From the NCBI GenBank assembly GCA_963720785.1, contig CAVRGQ010000009.1, positions 620,001-684,000 of the forward strand: a DNA stretch of 64,000 nt, written 5' to 3'. A model generated the notes under the pieces. The model was given only the letters and a program-made list of their open reading frames with translations, made no database searches and was not told the origin of the DNA. The translations under genes were made by a program, and so were the position numbers. The DNA comes from CAVRGQ01 sp963720785 (GTDB lineage: Bacteria; Actinomycetota; Acidimicrobiia; IMCC26256; DASPTH01). Below are positions 55,395-63,925 of this stretch, piece by piece. How positions within the stretch are numbered: position 1 is the first letter of the stretch; each line of letters opens with the position of its first letter.

Positions 55395-56087
55395 TCAGTT
55401 GCTCCCGACCTGACTGATGTAGCTGTCGATCAGTGCACGCTGGGTCTCGGGGTCGAGGTTGCGCTCGACGACCTTCTCCGCCAGCTCGATCGAGAGGTCC
55501 TTGACCGACGCCTGGAGGTCGGCCTGGGCCCGCTCGGTCGCGAGACGGATGTCCTCGGTGGCGCGGGCCTTGATCTCGGCCGCCTCGGTCTCGGCGCGGG
55601 CGATGATGTCGGCGCGCACGCGCTCCGCGTCACCCCGGGCCGCCTCGATCAGCTCCTGGCCCTCGTTGCGGGAGTTGGCGAGCTGCGCACGGTAGGTCGC
55701 GAGCTCCTCCTCCGCAGAGGCCTTCGCCGCAGCCGCGCCATCGAGATCGGAGCGGATCTTCTCCGTCCGGTCCGACATCGTCTTCTTCAGCGTCGGGAAG
55801 GCGAACTTCACGAGCACACCGAGGACGATCAGGAACGCGATCGAACCCCACAGCATCTCGGGAGCCGCCGGGACGACGATGCTCTTGGCCTTGTGGCAGT
55901 CGTCGACGGCGTTCTTGAGATCGCCGGCGTTCTTGTCCTGCTTGTACGTGTCGAGCGCCTTCTCGAGGCACTCCGACAGCTCCTTGCCGGCGGTCGTGCC
56001 CGGGTCCGCGGCGAAGGCCGGCCCGGCGAGGGCGAAGAGCATGCCGCCCGTGAGGAGGGCTGCTGCGAGCAACCTGCGGATGCGCAT
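55395..56087 (-). CDS. atpF: F1Fo ATP synthase b subunit with signal-peptide-like, Cys-containing N-terminus
   Basis: 230 residues from ATG 56087. The first 26 residues look like a signal peptide (MRIRRLLAAALLTGGMLFAL, then AGPAFA-ADPG as cleavage site). About 50 residues follow with two Cys (ELSECLEKAL, AVDDCHKAKS). The usual b-subunit helix comes next (MLWGSIAFLIVLGVLVKFAF) and a long charged coiled coil (KIRSDLDGAAAAKASAEEEL...). Standard b subunits begin directly with the membrane helix. The N-terminus would sit outside the membrane and could form a disulfide within or between b subunits. Peripheral stalk role is certain; the exported part is unexplained. Confidence 0.93.
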   Translation of the reverse strand: MRIRRLLAAALLTGGMLFALAGPAFAADPGTTAGKELSECLEKALDTYKQDKNAGDLKNAVDDCHKAKSIVVPAAPEMLWGSIAFLIVLGVLVKFAFPTLKKTMSDRTEKIRSDLDGAAAAKASAEEELATYRAQLANSRNEGQELIEAARGDAERVRADIIARAETEAAEIKARATEDIRLATERAQADLQASVKDLSIELAEKVVERNLDPETQRALIDSYISQVGSN

Positions 56088-56146
56088 AGCGCGTCCTTTC
56101 CTTCCGTGGTCGTCCCGGGCCCGCGTCGTCGCGGCGCCCGGGAGGA

Positions 56147-56389
56147 TCAGATGAACTTGAGGACGAAACCGATGAGGGCGAGTGCCTCGGCGAACGCGAT
56201 GCCGAGGAACATCGTGGTGCGCACCTGGCCGGCCATCTCGGGCTGACGGGCCATTGCCTGGACCGACTGACCCACGAGGTAACCGATACCGATGCCGGGA
56301 CCGATGGCGGCGAGGCCGTAACCCACCGAACCGAGGCCGGACTTGAGAGCGTCCGCCTGCGTCACTGCCAGGCTCACGAACTGGCTCAC
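56147..56389 (-). CDS. atpE: F1Fo ATP synthase c subunit
   Basis: 80 residues, two membrane helices. GLAAIGPGIGIGYLVGQSVQ and the loop ARQPEM are typical. The proton carboxylate is Glu68 in GIAFAEALALIGFVL. There is no sodium-binding signature (no Gln in helix 1, no Ser/Thr after the Glu), so a proton-driven ring is expected. Confidence 0.96.
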   Translation of the reverse strand: MSQFVSLAVTQADALKSGLGSVGYGLAAIGPGIGIGYLVGQSVQAMARQPEMAGQVRTTMFLGIAFAEALALIGFVLKFI

Positions 56390-56464
56390 TGGTGTCTCCC
56401 TTGTATTGGTGTGGATGTAGAGGTGTGGTGTTGCGAACAGGAAACCCGCGCGGATCCGGGTGGA

Positions 56465-57244
56465 TCAGTGCTCGGGGTGGATCGACTCGTTCACGTAGAC
56501 CGCGGTCAGGATCGTGAAGATGTAGGCCTGCAGCACCGCCACCAGGAACTCGAAGGCGGTCATCGCGATGAGGGCGAAGAACGGCAGGATGCCCAACGGG
56601 ATCTGGAAGGCCCCGCTGTTGTGGTCGATGATCAGCTGGCTGGTCATGATGGCGAAGATCGCGAGCAACACGTGGCCGGCGGTCATGTTGGCGAAGAGTC
56701 GGACTGCGAGCGAGAAGGGCCGCACGAAGACCTTCGACACGAACTCGATGGGCGTCACCAGCAGGTAGAGCGCCTTCGGCACACCCGGCGGGAACAGCGA
56801 GTTCTTGATGTAGCCGATGCCCTGGTGCTTGAAACCGGTGAAGATGAAGATCACCCAGGTCTGCAGGGCGAGGAAGATCGGGATCGCGATCCGGGAGGTG
56901 GCCGGGAAGTACACGAACGGCACCGTCGACCAGATGTTGATGAAGAAGATCCAGAAGAAGAGGGTGGCGAGGAACGGTGCCCACTTGCGGCCGGTGTCCT
57001 CACCCATCACCTCGACGGCGATCATGCCCTCGACGGTCTCGTAACCCATCTCGGCCACGTTCTGCAGCCCCGTCGGCACCATCTTCTTCTTGCGGGAACC
57101 CACGAAGAACAAGAGGATGCAGAGCACCGTGGAGATGAGCGCCATGATGGCGGTCTTGTTCACCTCGTACCACGTGTGCTGGAACAGGATGCCCTTCCAT
57201 TCGAAGAGCTCGTTCACATTGGGCAGCAGTTCAGCGAGAACCAC
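56465..57244 (-). CDS. atpB: F1Fo ATP synthase a subunit
   Basis: 259 residues with several membrane helices. The essential Arg lies in FVRPFSLAVRLFANMTAGHV, and AIMTSQLIIDHN and AFEFLVAVLQAYIFTILTAVYVNES (given in part) form the proton half-channels. First gene for a core subunit, preceded by two small membrane genes. Confidence 0.95.
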   Translation of the reverse strand: MVLAELLPNVNELFEWKGILFQHTWYEVNKTAIMALISTVLCILLFFVGSRKKKMVPTGLQNVAEMGYETVEGMIAVEVMGEDTGRKWAPFLATLFFWIFFINIWSTVPFVYFPATSRIAIPIFLALQTWVIFIFTGFKHQGIGYIKNSLFPPGVPKALYLLVTPIEFVSKVFVRPFSLAVRLFANMTAGHVLLAIFAIMTSQLIIDHNSGAFQIPLGILPFFALIAMTAFEFLVAVLQAYIFTILTAVYVNESIHPEH

Positions 57245-57253
57245 GCGTTGCTC

Positions 57254-57724
57254 CTAGGACTTCCGCGGCTTGAGGCCGGGTGAGGCGAGCGAGAAGCTGA
57301 TCGACCGGGTCTCCCACGCGAGGAGACCGAGGTGCAGGACCAGCACCGACACGACGTAGACGGTGAGGTCGATGGCGTCGGTCTGCTCGACGAGCAGGCC
57401 GGTGCCGAAGATGAAGAACAGCCACACGAGGAAGCCGCCGAGGGCGACGGCCATGATCATCGTGGGCGAGATGCGCGCCGCCCAACCGAGCATGGCGGCG
57501 GTGACGAGGAAGTTGGCGAGCACGACCACGAAGGCGAGCAGCATGCCGAGGGCGCCGGCCGTGCCCCAGATGACGCCGGCGCCGATCACGCACACCGGCG
57601 CGATCCACAGCGCGTGACGCGCCAGGTCGCGGGCGATGCGGCTCTCGATCCCGTCGGGCGACGGGGCGGTGATCTCGGTCACCATCTGGTCCGTGCCCTC
57701 GTCGTCGGTCACGTGGTCGCTCAC
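57254..57724 (-). CDS. AtpI-like small membrane protein of the atp operon
   Basis: 156 residues with four hydrophobic helices (LWIAPVCVIGAGVIWGTAGA, LLAFVVVLANFLVTAAMLGW, IMAVALGGFLVWLFFIFGTG, LTVYVVSVLVLHLGLLAWE). Its place just before atpB and its topology match the subunit-I family, which assists c-ring assembly or ion supply. Sequence identity to known AtpI is not obvious by eye. Overlaps the next upstream gene by 4 bases. Confidence 0.75.
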   Translation of the reverse strand: MSDHVTDDEGTDQMVTEITAPSPDGIESRIARDLARHALWIAPVCVIGAGVIWGTAGALGMLLAFVVVLANFLVTAAMLGWAARISPTMIMAVALGGFLVWLFFIFGTGLLVEQTDAIDLTVYVVSVLVLHLGLLAWETRSISFSLASPGLKPRKS

Positions 57725-58065
57725 GCGCCGTCACCCTTGGACGTAGACCCCAGCGGGGAGGCGGTCGCGCGCTCGCGTGCCCAGGGCTTGCCGACCTCCT
57801 GGGCCTCGCTGCGCGCCTTGTACTTGTAGTACTGCGAAGCGAAGGTGCCGACGACGCCCCACACGAACCCGACGAGCAGGAACAGCGGCTTGGTGCCGAG
57901 CAGCGCGTCGAGGCCGAGACCGAGCAGCGTGAAGATCACAGTGGGGACGACGAGTTCGAGCCCGTGGGCAACGCCTTCGCCCCGGTGCTTGTCCGCGTTC
58001 GCGCCGTCGCGTACCTGCTTGGGTACGAACAGGCGGTGCAGTACTCGTCGTAGCCGGGTTTTCAC
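57721..58065 (-). CDS. AtpZ/AtpI-type two-helix membrane protein
   Basis: 114 residues from GTG 58065. A basic head is followed by two membrane helices (LVVPTVIFTLLGLGLDALLG and LFLLVGFVWGVVGTFASQYY) with GLGLDALLGTKP between them, the pattern of the AtpZ/AtpI domain. A charged cytosolic tail ends it. First gene of the atp operon, 43 bases from the palindrome at 58108-58127. Confidence 0.8.
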   Translation of the reverse strand: MKTRLRRVLHRLFVPKQVRDGANADKHRGEGVAHGLELVVPTVIFTLLGLGLDALLGTKPLFLLVGFVWGVVGTFASQYYKYKARSEAQEVGKPWARERATASPLGSTSKGDGA

Positions 58066-58107
58066 CCGAGCCGGCCTCCCCCGGGCGCGTCATTGCGCCC
58101 GATCCCG

Positions 58108-58127
58108 CTTGTGAATGCCGTCACAAG
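58108..58127 (-). promoter_or_regulatory. CRP/GlxR-type operator palindrome before the atp operon
   Basis: TGTGA (58110-58114), six bases, TCACA (58121-58125), extended by one more matching pair on both sides to CTTGTGA / TCACAAG. This equals the consensus of CRP-family regulators (E. coli CRP, M. tuberculosis Rv3676, C. glutamicum GlxR). It lies 43 bases upstream of the GTG of the first atp gene. The other part of the 117-base gap (58066-58182) holds no gene. Confidence 0.6.
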
Positions 58128-58182
58128 TTAGAGGTCGCCCCGCGGAATCGTCAAACCGGGAGGGCCCGCGGACAGGAAAATC

Positions 58183-59382
58183 TCATCCGTTGCCGCGCGC
58201 CTGGCGACGCTCCTCGATGTCGACCACCTCGGCCGCATCGGCCGCATCGGCCCGGGCCTCCTCCCGGGCCGCCACGCCCCGCTCTTCTCGAGCGGTGCGC
58301 ACCCCGGGGTGGAAGTAGATGTAGAGCATCAGGCCCAGCGCGACGACCGCCACCGGCACGAGCGAATTGCCCCGTTCGGTGAACGTGGGCGCCAGCACGA
58401 CGGCGGAGAGCAGCGCGGTCCAGAGCCACAGGATCACCACGGCGCGGCGGGGACCGTGGCCCATGCGCATGAGGCGGTGGTGCAGGTGCTCGTGGTCGGC
58501 CTGCGCGAACGACTGCCGTTTCACGACGCGTCGCACGAAGGAGAAGGCGGTGTCGGCGAGGGGCACCCCGAGGATCACCAGCGGGATCGCGAGGGGCGCG
58601 AAGTAGAAGTAGGTCTGCGCGTTGAACGGATCGGAGGTGCGCCCGCCCACCGTGATCGTCATGGTGGCGAGCAGCAGGCCGAGGAACATCGCGCCGGCGT
58701 CACCCATGAAGATGCGCGCGGGGTTGAAGTTGTGCGGCAGGAACCCGAGGCAGATACCGACGGTGACCGCCGCCACCAACGGCGCCATGTTCGACCCCTC
58801 GAGCAGGCCGGCTTTGAAGAGCCGGTCGGCGTACAGGAAGATCGCCGCGCTGGCGATGAGCACGATCCCGCAGGCGAGGCCGTCGAGCCCGTCGATCAGG
58901 TTGATCGCGTTGGCGAGGATCACGACCGTGAGCACGGTGACGAGCGGCGCGAGGTCGGCGGAGAGGACGACGTAGTCGTAGCTCGCGAACGGGAGCCGGA
59001 AGTAGAGCATCGTGACGCCGAGCAGCGACAGCACGCTGCCGCTCAGCACCTGCCCCGCGATCTTGGCGGGGGGCGACACTTCGCGCAGGTCGTCGATCGC
59101 GCCGACGACGAACATCACCGCGGCGGCGAGCAGCAGCCCCAACGGCTCGGTGTTGCCCGCGAACACCTCGTGGAACTGGTCGAGCTGCGACGCGACGGCC
59201 ATCGCGATGAGGAACCCGATGAACATACCCGCGCCGCCGAGCGACGGGGTGGGCACGACGTGGACGCTGCGGGGACCCGGCATCGCGATCGCGCCGATGC
59301 GGGGCGCCACCCGCCGCACGACGAAGGTCGCGAGGAAGGTGACGACCGCAGCGACGCCCGCGACAGTCAGGTATCCCGGCAC
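58183..59382 (-). CDS. WecA/MraY-family polyprenyl-phosphate sugar-1-phosphate transferase
   Basis: 399 residues from GTG 59382, with about ten membrane helices. PTPSLGGAGMFIGFLIA, FVVGAIDDLREVSPPAKI (Asp pair), ILANAINLIDGLDGLACG, NPARIFMGDAGAMFLG and HEHLHHRLMRMGHG are the family's cytosolic catalytic loops; the HxHHR motif points to the WecA/TagO branch rather than MraY. It begins the lipid-linked glycan, probably GlcNAc-PP-polyprenol, the acceptor that a WbbL-like enzyme uses. The charged C-terminal tail is long. Confidence 0.9.
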   Translation of the reverse strand: MPGYLTVAGVAAVVTFLATFVVRRVAPRIGAIAMPGPRSVHVVPTPSLGGAGMFIGFLIAMAVASQLDQFHEVFAGNTEPLGLLLAAAVMFVVGAIDDLREVSPPAKIAGQVLSGSVLSLLGVTMLYFRLPFASYDYVVLSADLAPLVTVLTVVILANAINLIDGLDGLACGIVLIASAAIFLYADRLFKAGLLEGSNMAPLVAAVTVGICLGFLPHNFNPARIFMGDAGAMFLGLLLATMTITVGGRTSDPFNAQTYFYFAPLAIPLVILGVPLADTAFSFVRRVVKRQSFAQADHEHLHHRLMRMGHGPRRAVVILWLWTALLSAVVLAPTFTERGNSLVPVAVVALGLMLYIYFHPGVRTAREERGVAAREEARADAADAAEVVDIEERRQARGNG

Positions 59383-59404
59383 GAAGTGACCCCGGTGTCC
59401 CTGC

Positions 59405-60671
59405 TCAGAAGAGGTCGGGGTAGGGGACGAAGCGGCTGCAGAGCTCGGCTGCCTGGCCGCGGACCTCTTCGGCGATGTGCTCGTCGTCGACCTTTCGCAG
59501 CACCTGCGCGATGAGCGACGAGATCTCGCGCATCTCCGCCTCCTGCATGCCGGCGGTGGTGACCGCCGCGGTGCCGAGGCGCAGGCCGCTGGTGACGAAC
59601 GGCTTCTCGGGGTCGTTGGGGATGGCGTTCTTGTTGCAGGTGATCCCCGCGAGGTCGAGCGCCTCCTGGGCCACCTTGCCGGTGACACCGAACGGGCGCA
59701 GGTCGACCAGCATCAGGTGGTTGTCGGTGCCGCCCGACACGATGCGGAAGCCCTCGGACGCGAGCGCGTCGGCGAGCGCCGCCGCGTTGCGCACGATCTG
59801 CGCGGCGTAGTCCTTGAACTCGGGCCGCAGCGCCTCTTTGAACGCCACCGCCTTCGCCGCGACGACGTGCATGAGCGGGCCACCCTGCAGACCTGGGAAC
59901 ACTGCCTTGTCGATCGCGGTCGCGAACTGCTCGCGACACATGATCACGCCGGCGCGGGGACCGCGCAGCGTCTTGTGCGTGGTGGTGGTGACGACCTCGG
60001 CGTAGGGGATCGGCGACGGGTGCGCGCCACCGGCGATGAGCCCGGCGATGTGCGCGGCATCGACCATCAGCAGCGCGTCGCACGCATCGGCGATCTCGCG
60101 GAAGCGCGAGAAGTCGATGGTGCGCGGGTAGGCAGTGGCCCCGGCGATGATCAGCTTCGGGCGTTCGGCCTCGGCCAGCGCCTGCAGTGCGTCGTAGTCG
60201 ATCGTCTCGCTCTCGGCGTCGACGCCGTACGACACGAAGTCGTAGAGGCGGCCGCTGAAGTTCACCGGGGAGCCGTGGGTGAGGTGGCCGCCCTGGTCGA
60301 GGCGCATGCCCATCACCTTGTCGCCGGGATCGAGCAAGGCGAGGAAGGCCGCCATGTTCGCGTTGGCGCCCGAGTGCGGCTGCACGTTCGCGTGCTCGGC
60401 CCCGAACAGCTCCTTGAGCCGGTCGCGGGCGAGGTCCTCGGCCTGGTCGACGACCAGGTTGCCGCCGTAATACCGCTTCCCGGGATAGCCCTCGGAGTAC
60501 TTGTTGGTGAGCACCGAACCCTGCGCCGCGAGCACGGCCGGGGAGGTGAAGTTCTCCGACGCGATCAGCTGGATCGTGGTGTTCTGGCGCTCGGTCTCGC
60601 GCTCGATGATCGAGGCGATCTCGGGGTCGGTCGCCCGAAGGGCGTCGAACTCGGTGCTCGCACGCGGGCAC
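59405..60671 (-). CDS. glyA: Serine hydroxymethyltransferase, frameshifted near its start
   Basis: About 421 residues after removing one base in the GGG run near 60666-60668. PLP enzyme interconverting serine and glycine with tetrahydrofolate. NTTIQLIASENFTSPAVLAA, NKYSEGYPGKRYYGGN, VDAAHIAGLIAGGAHPSP, and VVTTTTHKTLRGPRAGVIM with the PLP lysine are all present. The probable start is GTG 60671 (GTG CCG CGT once corrected), with GAAGAGGGA before it. That GTG is in frame with rpiB, with no stop in between, so a fusion is possible. Confidence 0.92.
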
Positions 60672-61118
60672 TCCCTCTTCTGAATTCTCTATGGCGGTGA
60701 TCTGGTCGATGCGGCGCTGGTGGCGCCCACCCTCGAAGTCGGTGGTGAGCCACACCCGGACGATCTCGTCGGCGAGGCCCTCCCCCACGACGCGCGCGCC
60801 CATGGAGAGCACGTTGGCGTCGTTGTGGAGCCTCGAGTACTCGGCGGTGTAGAGGCAGTTGCACAGCGCGGCGCGCACGCCGCGGACCTTGTTGGCCGCG
60901 AGCTGCTCGCCCTGACCGCTGCCGCCGAGCACGATCCCCCGGTCGACGCGGCCGGCCGCGACCTCACGACCCACGGCCGAGCAGTAGACCGGGTAGTCGC
61001 ACGACTCCTCGGAGTCGGTGCCGAGGTCGACGACCTCGTGGCCGCCGTCCGTCAGGACCGCGATGAGATGCTCCTTCATGCGGTAACCCGCGTGGTCGGA
61101 GCCGATGGCGATGCGCAA
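60672..61118 (-). CDS. rpiB: Ribose-5-phosphate isomerase B
   Basis: 149 codons from TTG 61118, with GGGGAGC ahead. RIAIGSDHAGYRMKEHLIAV, DYPVYCSAVGREVAAG, GIVLGGSGQGEQLAANKV and LSMGARVVGEGLADEIV are RpiB signatures. It interconverts ribose-5-P and ribulose-5-P. No stop codon follows the usual end (FEGGRHQRRIDQITAIE); the frame runs directly into the glyA start, so the end given is where the RpiB domain should finish. Confidence 0.87.
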
Positions 61119-61164
61119 GTGGTGCTCCCCGCTTCGGCGACCGGGCCAGTCTACGTTCGGGGCC

Positions 61165-62727
61165 GTGGACGAAGCGCCCCTCAGCCCGATCCAACGGGTC
61201 ACCCCGTGGCTGCTCCAGCAGGCCGACTCGATGTGCCCGCGACGGCTGCAGCGCACCCATGAGAGCTCGCCCGCCTCCCACGACCCCGTGCACCGCAGCC
61301 GGATGCGGGAGCCCTTCGTCGCCCGCCTCCGCGAGATCCACGCGGAGCGGCGGGCGCCGGTGCCCGGCGACTTCGACGGCCTCGGCACCACGTGGGCCGC
61401 CGGCCTCGAGCCCGAGGAGCTGGCGGTCCTCGCCCAGGCCGCGCACTGGTACACCCAGGTGTTCGGCGACCGGCCGGCGGTGTGGGAGGACGCCGACGTC
61501 GACCACCCGACCCGTCGGCGCGACCTGCGCGTGGGCGGGTGGGTCGACCTCACCGTCCTCACCGACGACGGGCCCGAGCTGCGCCAGTTCTCACTCTGGG
61601 GCGGCCGGACCCCCTACGCGGATCCGCTGGAGCTGGCGGCGGTGCGGGTGGCGTTCCTGCGGCTCACCCCGTGGCTCGCCGGCCGGCCGCTCCGCGTCGT
61701 GTGGGCCGACCTCGTGAACGGGCAGGTGCGCGAGCGCCTCGTGGATCCGGACGAGCGTCCCGCCGTCACCGAGTGGTTCGACGAGCGGGTCGCGGTGCTG
61801 CGCGAGCGCAGCGCCGACCCCCGTCCCGAGCCGGGCGACGACTGCGGCGGGTGCGGGTTCGTCGCCGGGTGCCCCGAGCACCGCAAGGGTGCGCTGTACG
61901 GCCGGCGCCGCGACGTGCTGCCGGGCATCTTGCACCTCACGCCCACCAACCTCGACGTGTGGCGCAGCTGCCGGCGCGAGTGGCGCAACCGCTACCTGTT
62001 CCAGGTGCCGGCGAGCGACACCCATCCCGGGCCGGTGCACGGCCAGCAGCTGCACGACGCGCTGCGCCTGGTGCACGAGCGCGGCTCGTGCCGCGACGAC
62101 GCGCTCGTGCAGGACGTGCTCGACAGCCACGCCTTCGTCGACGAGGAACGGATCCGCAGCGAGATCGCCCGGCACACACGCGTCTGCCCGTCGCCCGCGC
62201 CGGCGGTCGGCCACGAGATCACCCGGGCGCGGTTCCACCCCCACCCGACCGCGCCGTTCATGGCCACCGCCCGCCTCGACGCGCTGTGGCTCGTCGACGG
62301 GCCCGGCGGTTCGGGCGGTGGCGGCGGCGACCCGGTGCTCGACGCCCATGACTACAAGACGGGGAAGGTCTGGAACGACCGCGTCGCCGACGACGCCCAG
62401 GCCCGCCTCCAGGCATGGGTGCTCGCACCGCTCGCCGAGGCACGGGGCGCGCGACTCCGCATCACGTTCGAACACCTCGCGGCCGAGGTGCTCGACGATC
62501 CCGAACCCTTCGAGCCCGACGCCGACGACCTCGAGGCGATCGGCGCCGAGCTCCACGCCACCGTGCTCGAGATCCGCGCCGAGGCCGACACCGGCGAGTG
62601 GGCCGGCGTCGCCGACGCGGAGCTCTGCGGTCGCTGTCGCTACCGGTCGATCTGCCCGGTGTCGGCCGCGCCCACGGTGCCGGTGTGGCCGACCTACGAC
62701 GAGACCGACGCCGACGCCGCTATCTGA
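61165..62727 (+). CDS. PD-(D/E)XK nuclease-superfamily protein with duplicated module
   Basis: 520 residues from GTG 61165, 46 bases from the divergent rpiB. The C-terminal half is a RecB/Cas4-like nuclease module: LTPTNLDVWRSCRREWRNRY, HGQQLHDALRLVHERG, a Gly-rich loop, then VLDAHDYKTGKVW (D...DxK core), QARLQAWVLA, and a Cys motif CGRCRYRSIC. The N-terminal half repeats the layout in degenerate form (GGWVDLTVL lacking the Lys, and CGGCGFVAGC), so it looks like an inactive copy. The Cys may hold an Fe-S cluster as in Cas4 and AddB. Target unknown. Its end overlaps the convergent gene by 8 bases. Confidence 0.82.
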   Translation: MDEAPLSPIQRVTPWLLQQADSMCPRRLQRTHESSPASHDPVHRSRMREPFVARLREIHAERRAPVPGDFDGLGTTWAAGLEPEELAVLAQAAHWYTQVFGDRPAVWEDADVDHPTRRRDLRVGGWVDLTVLTDDGPELRQFSLWGGRTPYADPLELAAVRVAFLRLTPWLAGRPLRVVWADLVNGQVRERLVDPDERPAVTEWFDERVAVLRERSADPRPEPGDDCGGCGFVAGCPEHRKGALYGRRRDVLPGILHLTPTNLDVWRSCRREWRNRYLFQVPASDTHPGPVHGQQLHDALRLVHERGSCRDDALVQDVLDSHAFVDEERIRSEIARHTRVCPSPAPAVGHEITRARFHPHPTAPFMATARLDALWLVDGPGGSGGGGGDPVLDAHDYKTGKVWNDRVADDAQARLQAWVLAPLAEARGARLRITFEHLAAEVLDDPEPFEPDADDLEAIGAELHATVLEIRAEADTGEWAGVADAELCGRCRYRSICPVSAAPTVPVWPTYDETDADAAI

Positions 62728-63925
62728 GCTGCGACAGGAAGTCGGGGTCCTCGGACTTCGCCCAGTCGGCGTCGACGTGCAACTGCCCCTTCGCGTCGGT
62801 GGAGGTCACCACCACGGTGGCCGGTTCCCGGTTGCCGGTGCCGGGCTCCGCGATCACGTAGCCCGTCCACCCCGACCAGCCGTTGACCTTGTCGAGCGCG
62901 GCGGTGAGCGCGGTGGCGTCGAAGCCGCCGGCCCGCCGCACCCCGTAGGCCAGGAAGTTGACCGAGTCGTAGGAGTAGGGGCTCCACGTGCCCGGAGCCT
63001 TCCCGAACTGCTTGCGGTACGCGGCCACGAAGCGCGCCGAATCGGGGAAGTCGGTCGGGGCGGGCACGCCCACCACCGGGCAGTTCCGGGCCGCCTTGAG
63101 GCCGGCCGTGGTCACGAAGGCCGCGTCGTAGGAGCCGTAGTCGGCGACGCACTTCGCAGTCACCTTCTGCGCCAACATCGCCTTGGCGACGAGGCCCCCT
63201 TCGGGGTAATAGGTGGCGGCGTAGATCACGTCGGGACCGGTGGCCGCGACCTTCTCGACGGTCGAGGAGTAGTCCTGCTCGCCCGGCTGGATCGGCTCGA
63301 ACGCGGTGATGGTCACCCCGTCCTGCTGCAGCTGCGACTGCAGCGCGGTGGCGACGGTCTGCGTGTAGAGCGCGGTGGGGTCGTAGACGATGGCCACCTT
63401 GGTGGCGCCGAGCCACTGCTCGAGCGCAGTGGCCGCGACCGGCGCGATCTGCGACGTCATCGGCTGCAGGGTGAAGCCGAGGCCGGCGGTCGAGTCGGCC
63501 GACGTGAGGCGGATGGGCGTGAGGCCGGCCGCGAGGTAGAGGGGCAGGGTCTGCGCACCGACACCGGAGTTGTAGGGGCCGACGATGCCGTCGAGGCCCG
63601 CAACGATGGCCGCCTTGGCGGCGGTGACGCCGGTCGCGGGATCGGCCGCGTCGTCGATCGGGACGATCTCCACCAACTTGTCGAGCAACCCGCCGCGGGC
63701 GTTGATCTCCGCGGCCGCGAGCTTGGCTCCGTCGAGCATGCCGACGCCGAGGTTCTGCTGGTCACCGGAGAGTGGCGCCTCGAGCCCGATCCGGTAGGTG
63801 GCGCTCTGGGCCCCCGCCGCGGTGACGCCGGTCGTGGCCACCGCCATGGTCCCCGTGGTCACCAGCGCCGCGACGAGCGCCGCCGCCTTCGTGCGCACCC
63901 GCATGGCCTTCGTGCGCACCCGCAT
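62720..63925 (-). CDS. Branched-chain amino acid ABC transporter substrate-binding protein (LivJ-like)
   Basis: 401 residues from ATG 63925 (or ATG 63904, since the first 7 codons are duplicated). Signal peptide AAALVAALVTTGTMAVATTG, then periplasmic-binding type I fold: YRIGLEAPLSGDQQNLGVGM, GLDGIVGPYNSGVGAQTL, KVAIVYDPTALYTQTVATAL, and YSYDSVNFLAYGVRRAGG. It would capture amino acids or related small solutes outside the membrane. Permease and ATPase genes are not in the window. No lipobox Cys is seen at the cleavage site. Confidence 0.87.
   Translation of the reverse strand: MRVRTKAMRVRTKAAALVAALVTTGTMAVATTGVTAAGAQSATYRIGLEAPLSGDQQNLGVGMLDGAKLAAAEINARGGLLDKLVEIVPIDDAADPATGVTAAKAAIVAGLDGIVGPYNSGVGAQTLPLYLAAGLTPIRLTSADSTAGLGFTLQPMTSQIAPVAATALEQWLGATKVAIVYDPTALYTQTVATALQSQLQQDGVTITAFEPIQPGEQDYSSTVEKVAATGPDVIYAATYYPEGGLVAKAMLAQKVTAKCVADYGSYDAAFVTTAGLKAARNCPVVGVPAPTDFPDSARFVAAYRKQFGKAPGTWSPYSYDSVNFLAYGVRRAGGFDATALTAALDKVNGWSGWTGYVIAEPGTGNREPATVVVTSTDAKGQLHVDADWAKSEDPDFLSQLR

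Noticed and set aside
57721..58065. Start of the first atp gene farther upstream
   Set aside because: Upstream codons run through the CRP-type palindrome region and add no hydrophobic or conserved sequence; GTG 58065 gives the usual AtpZ layout.
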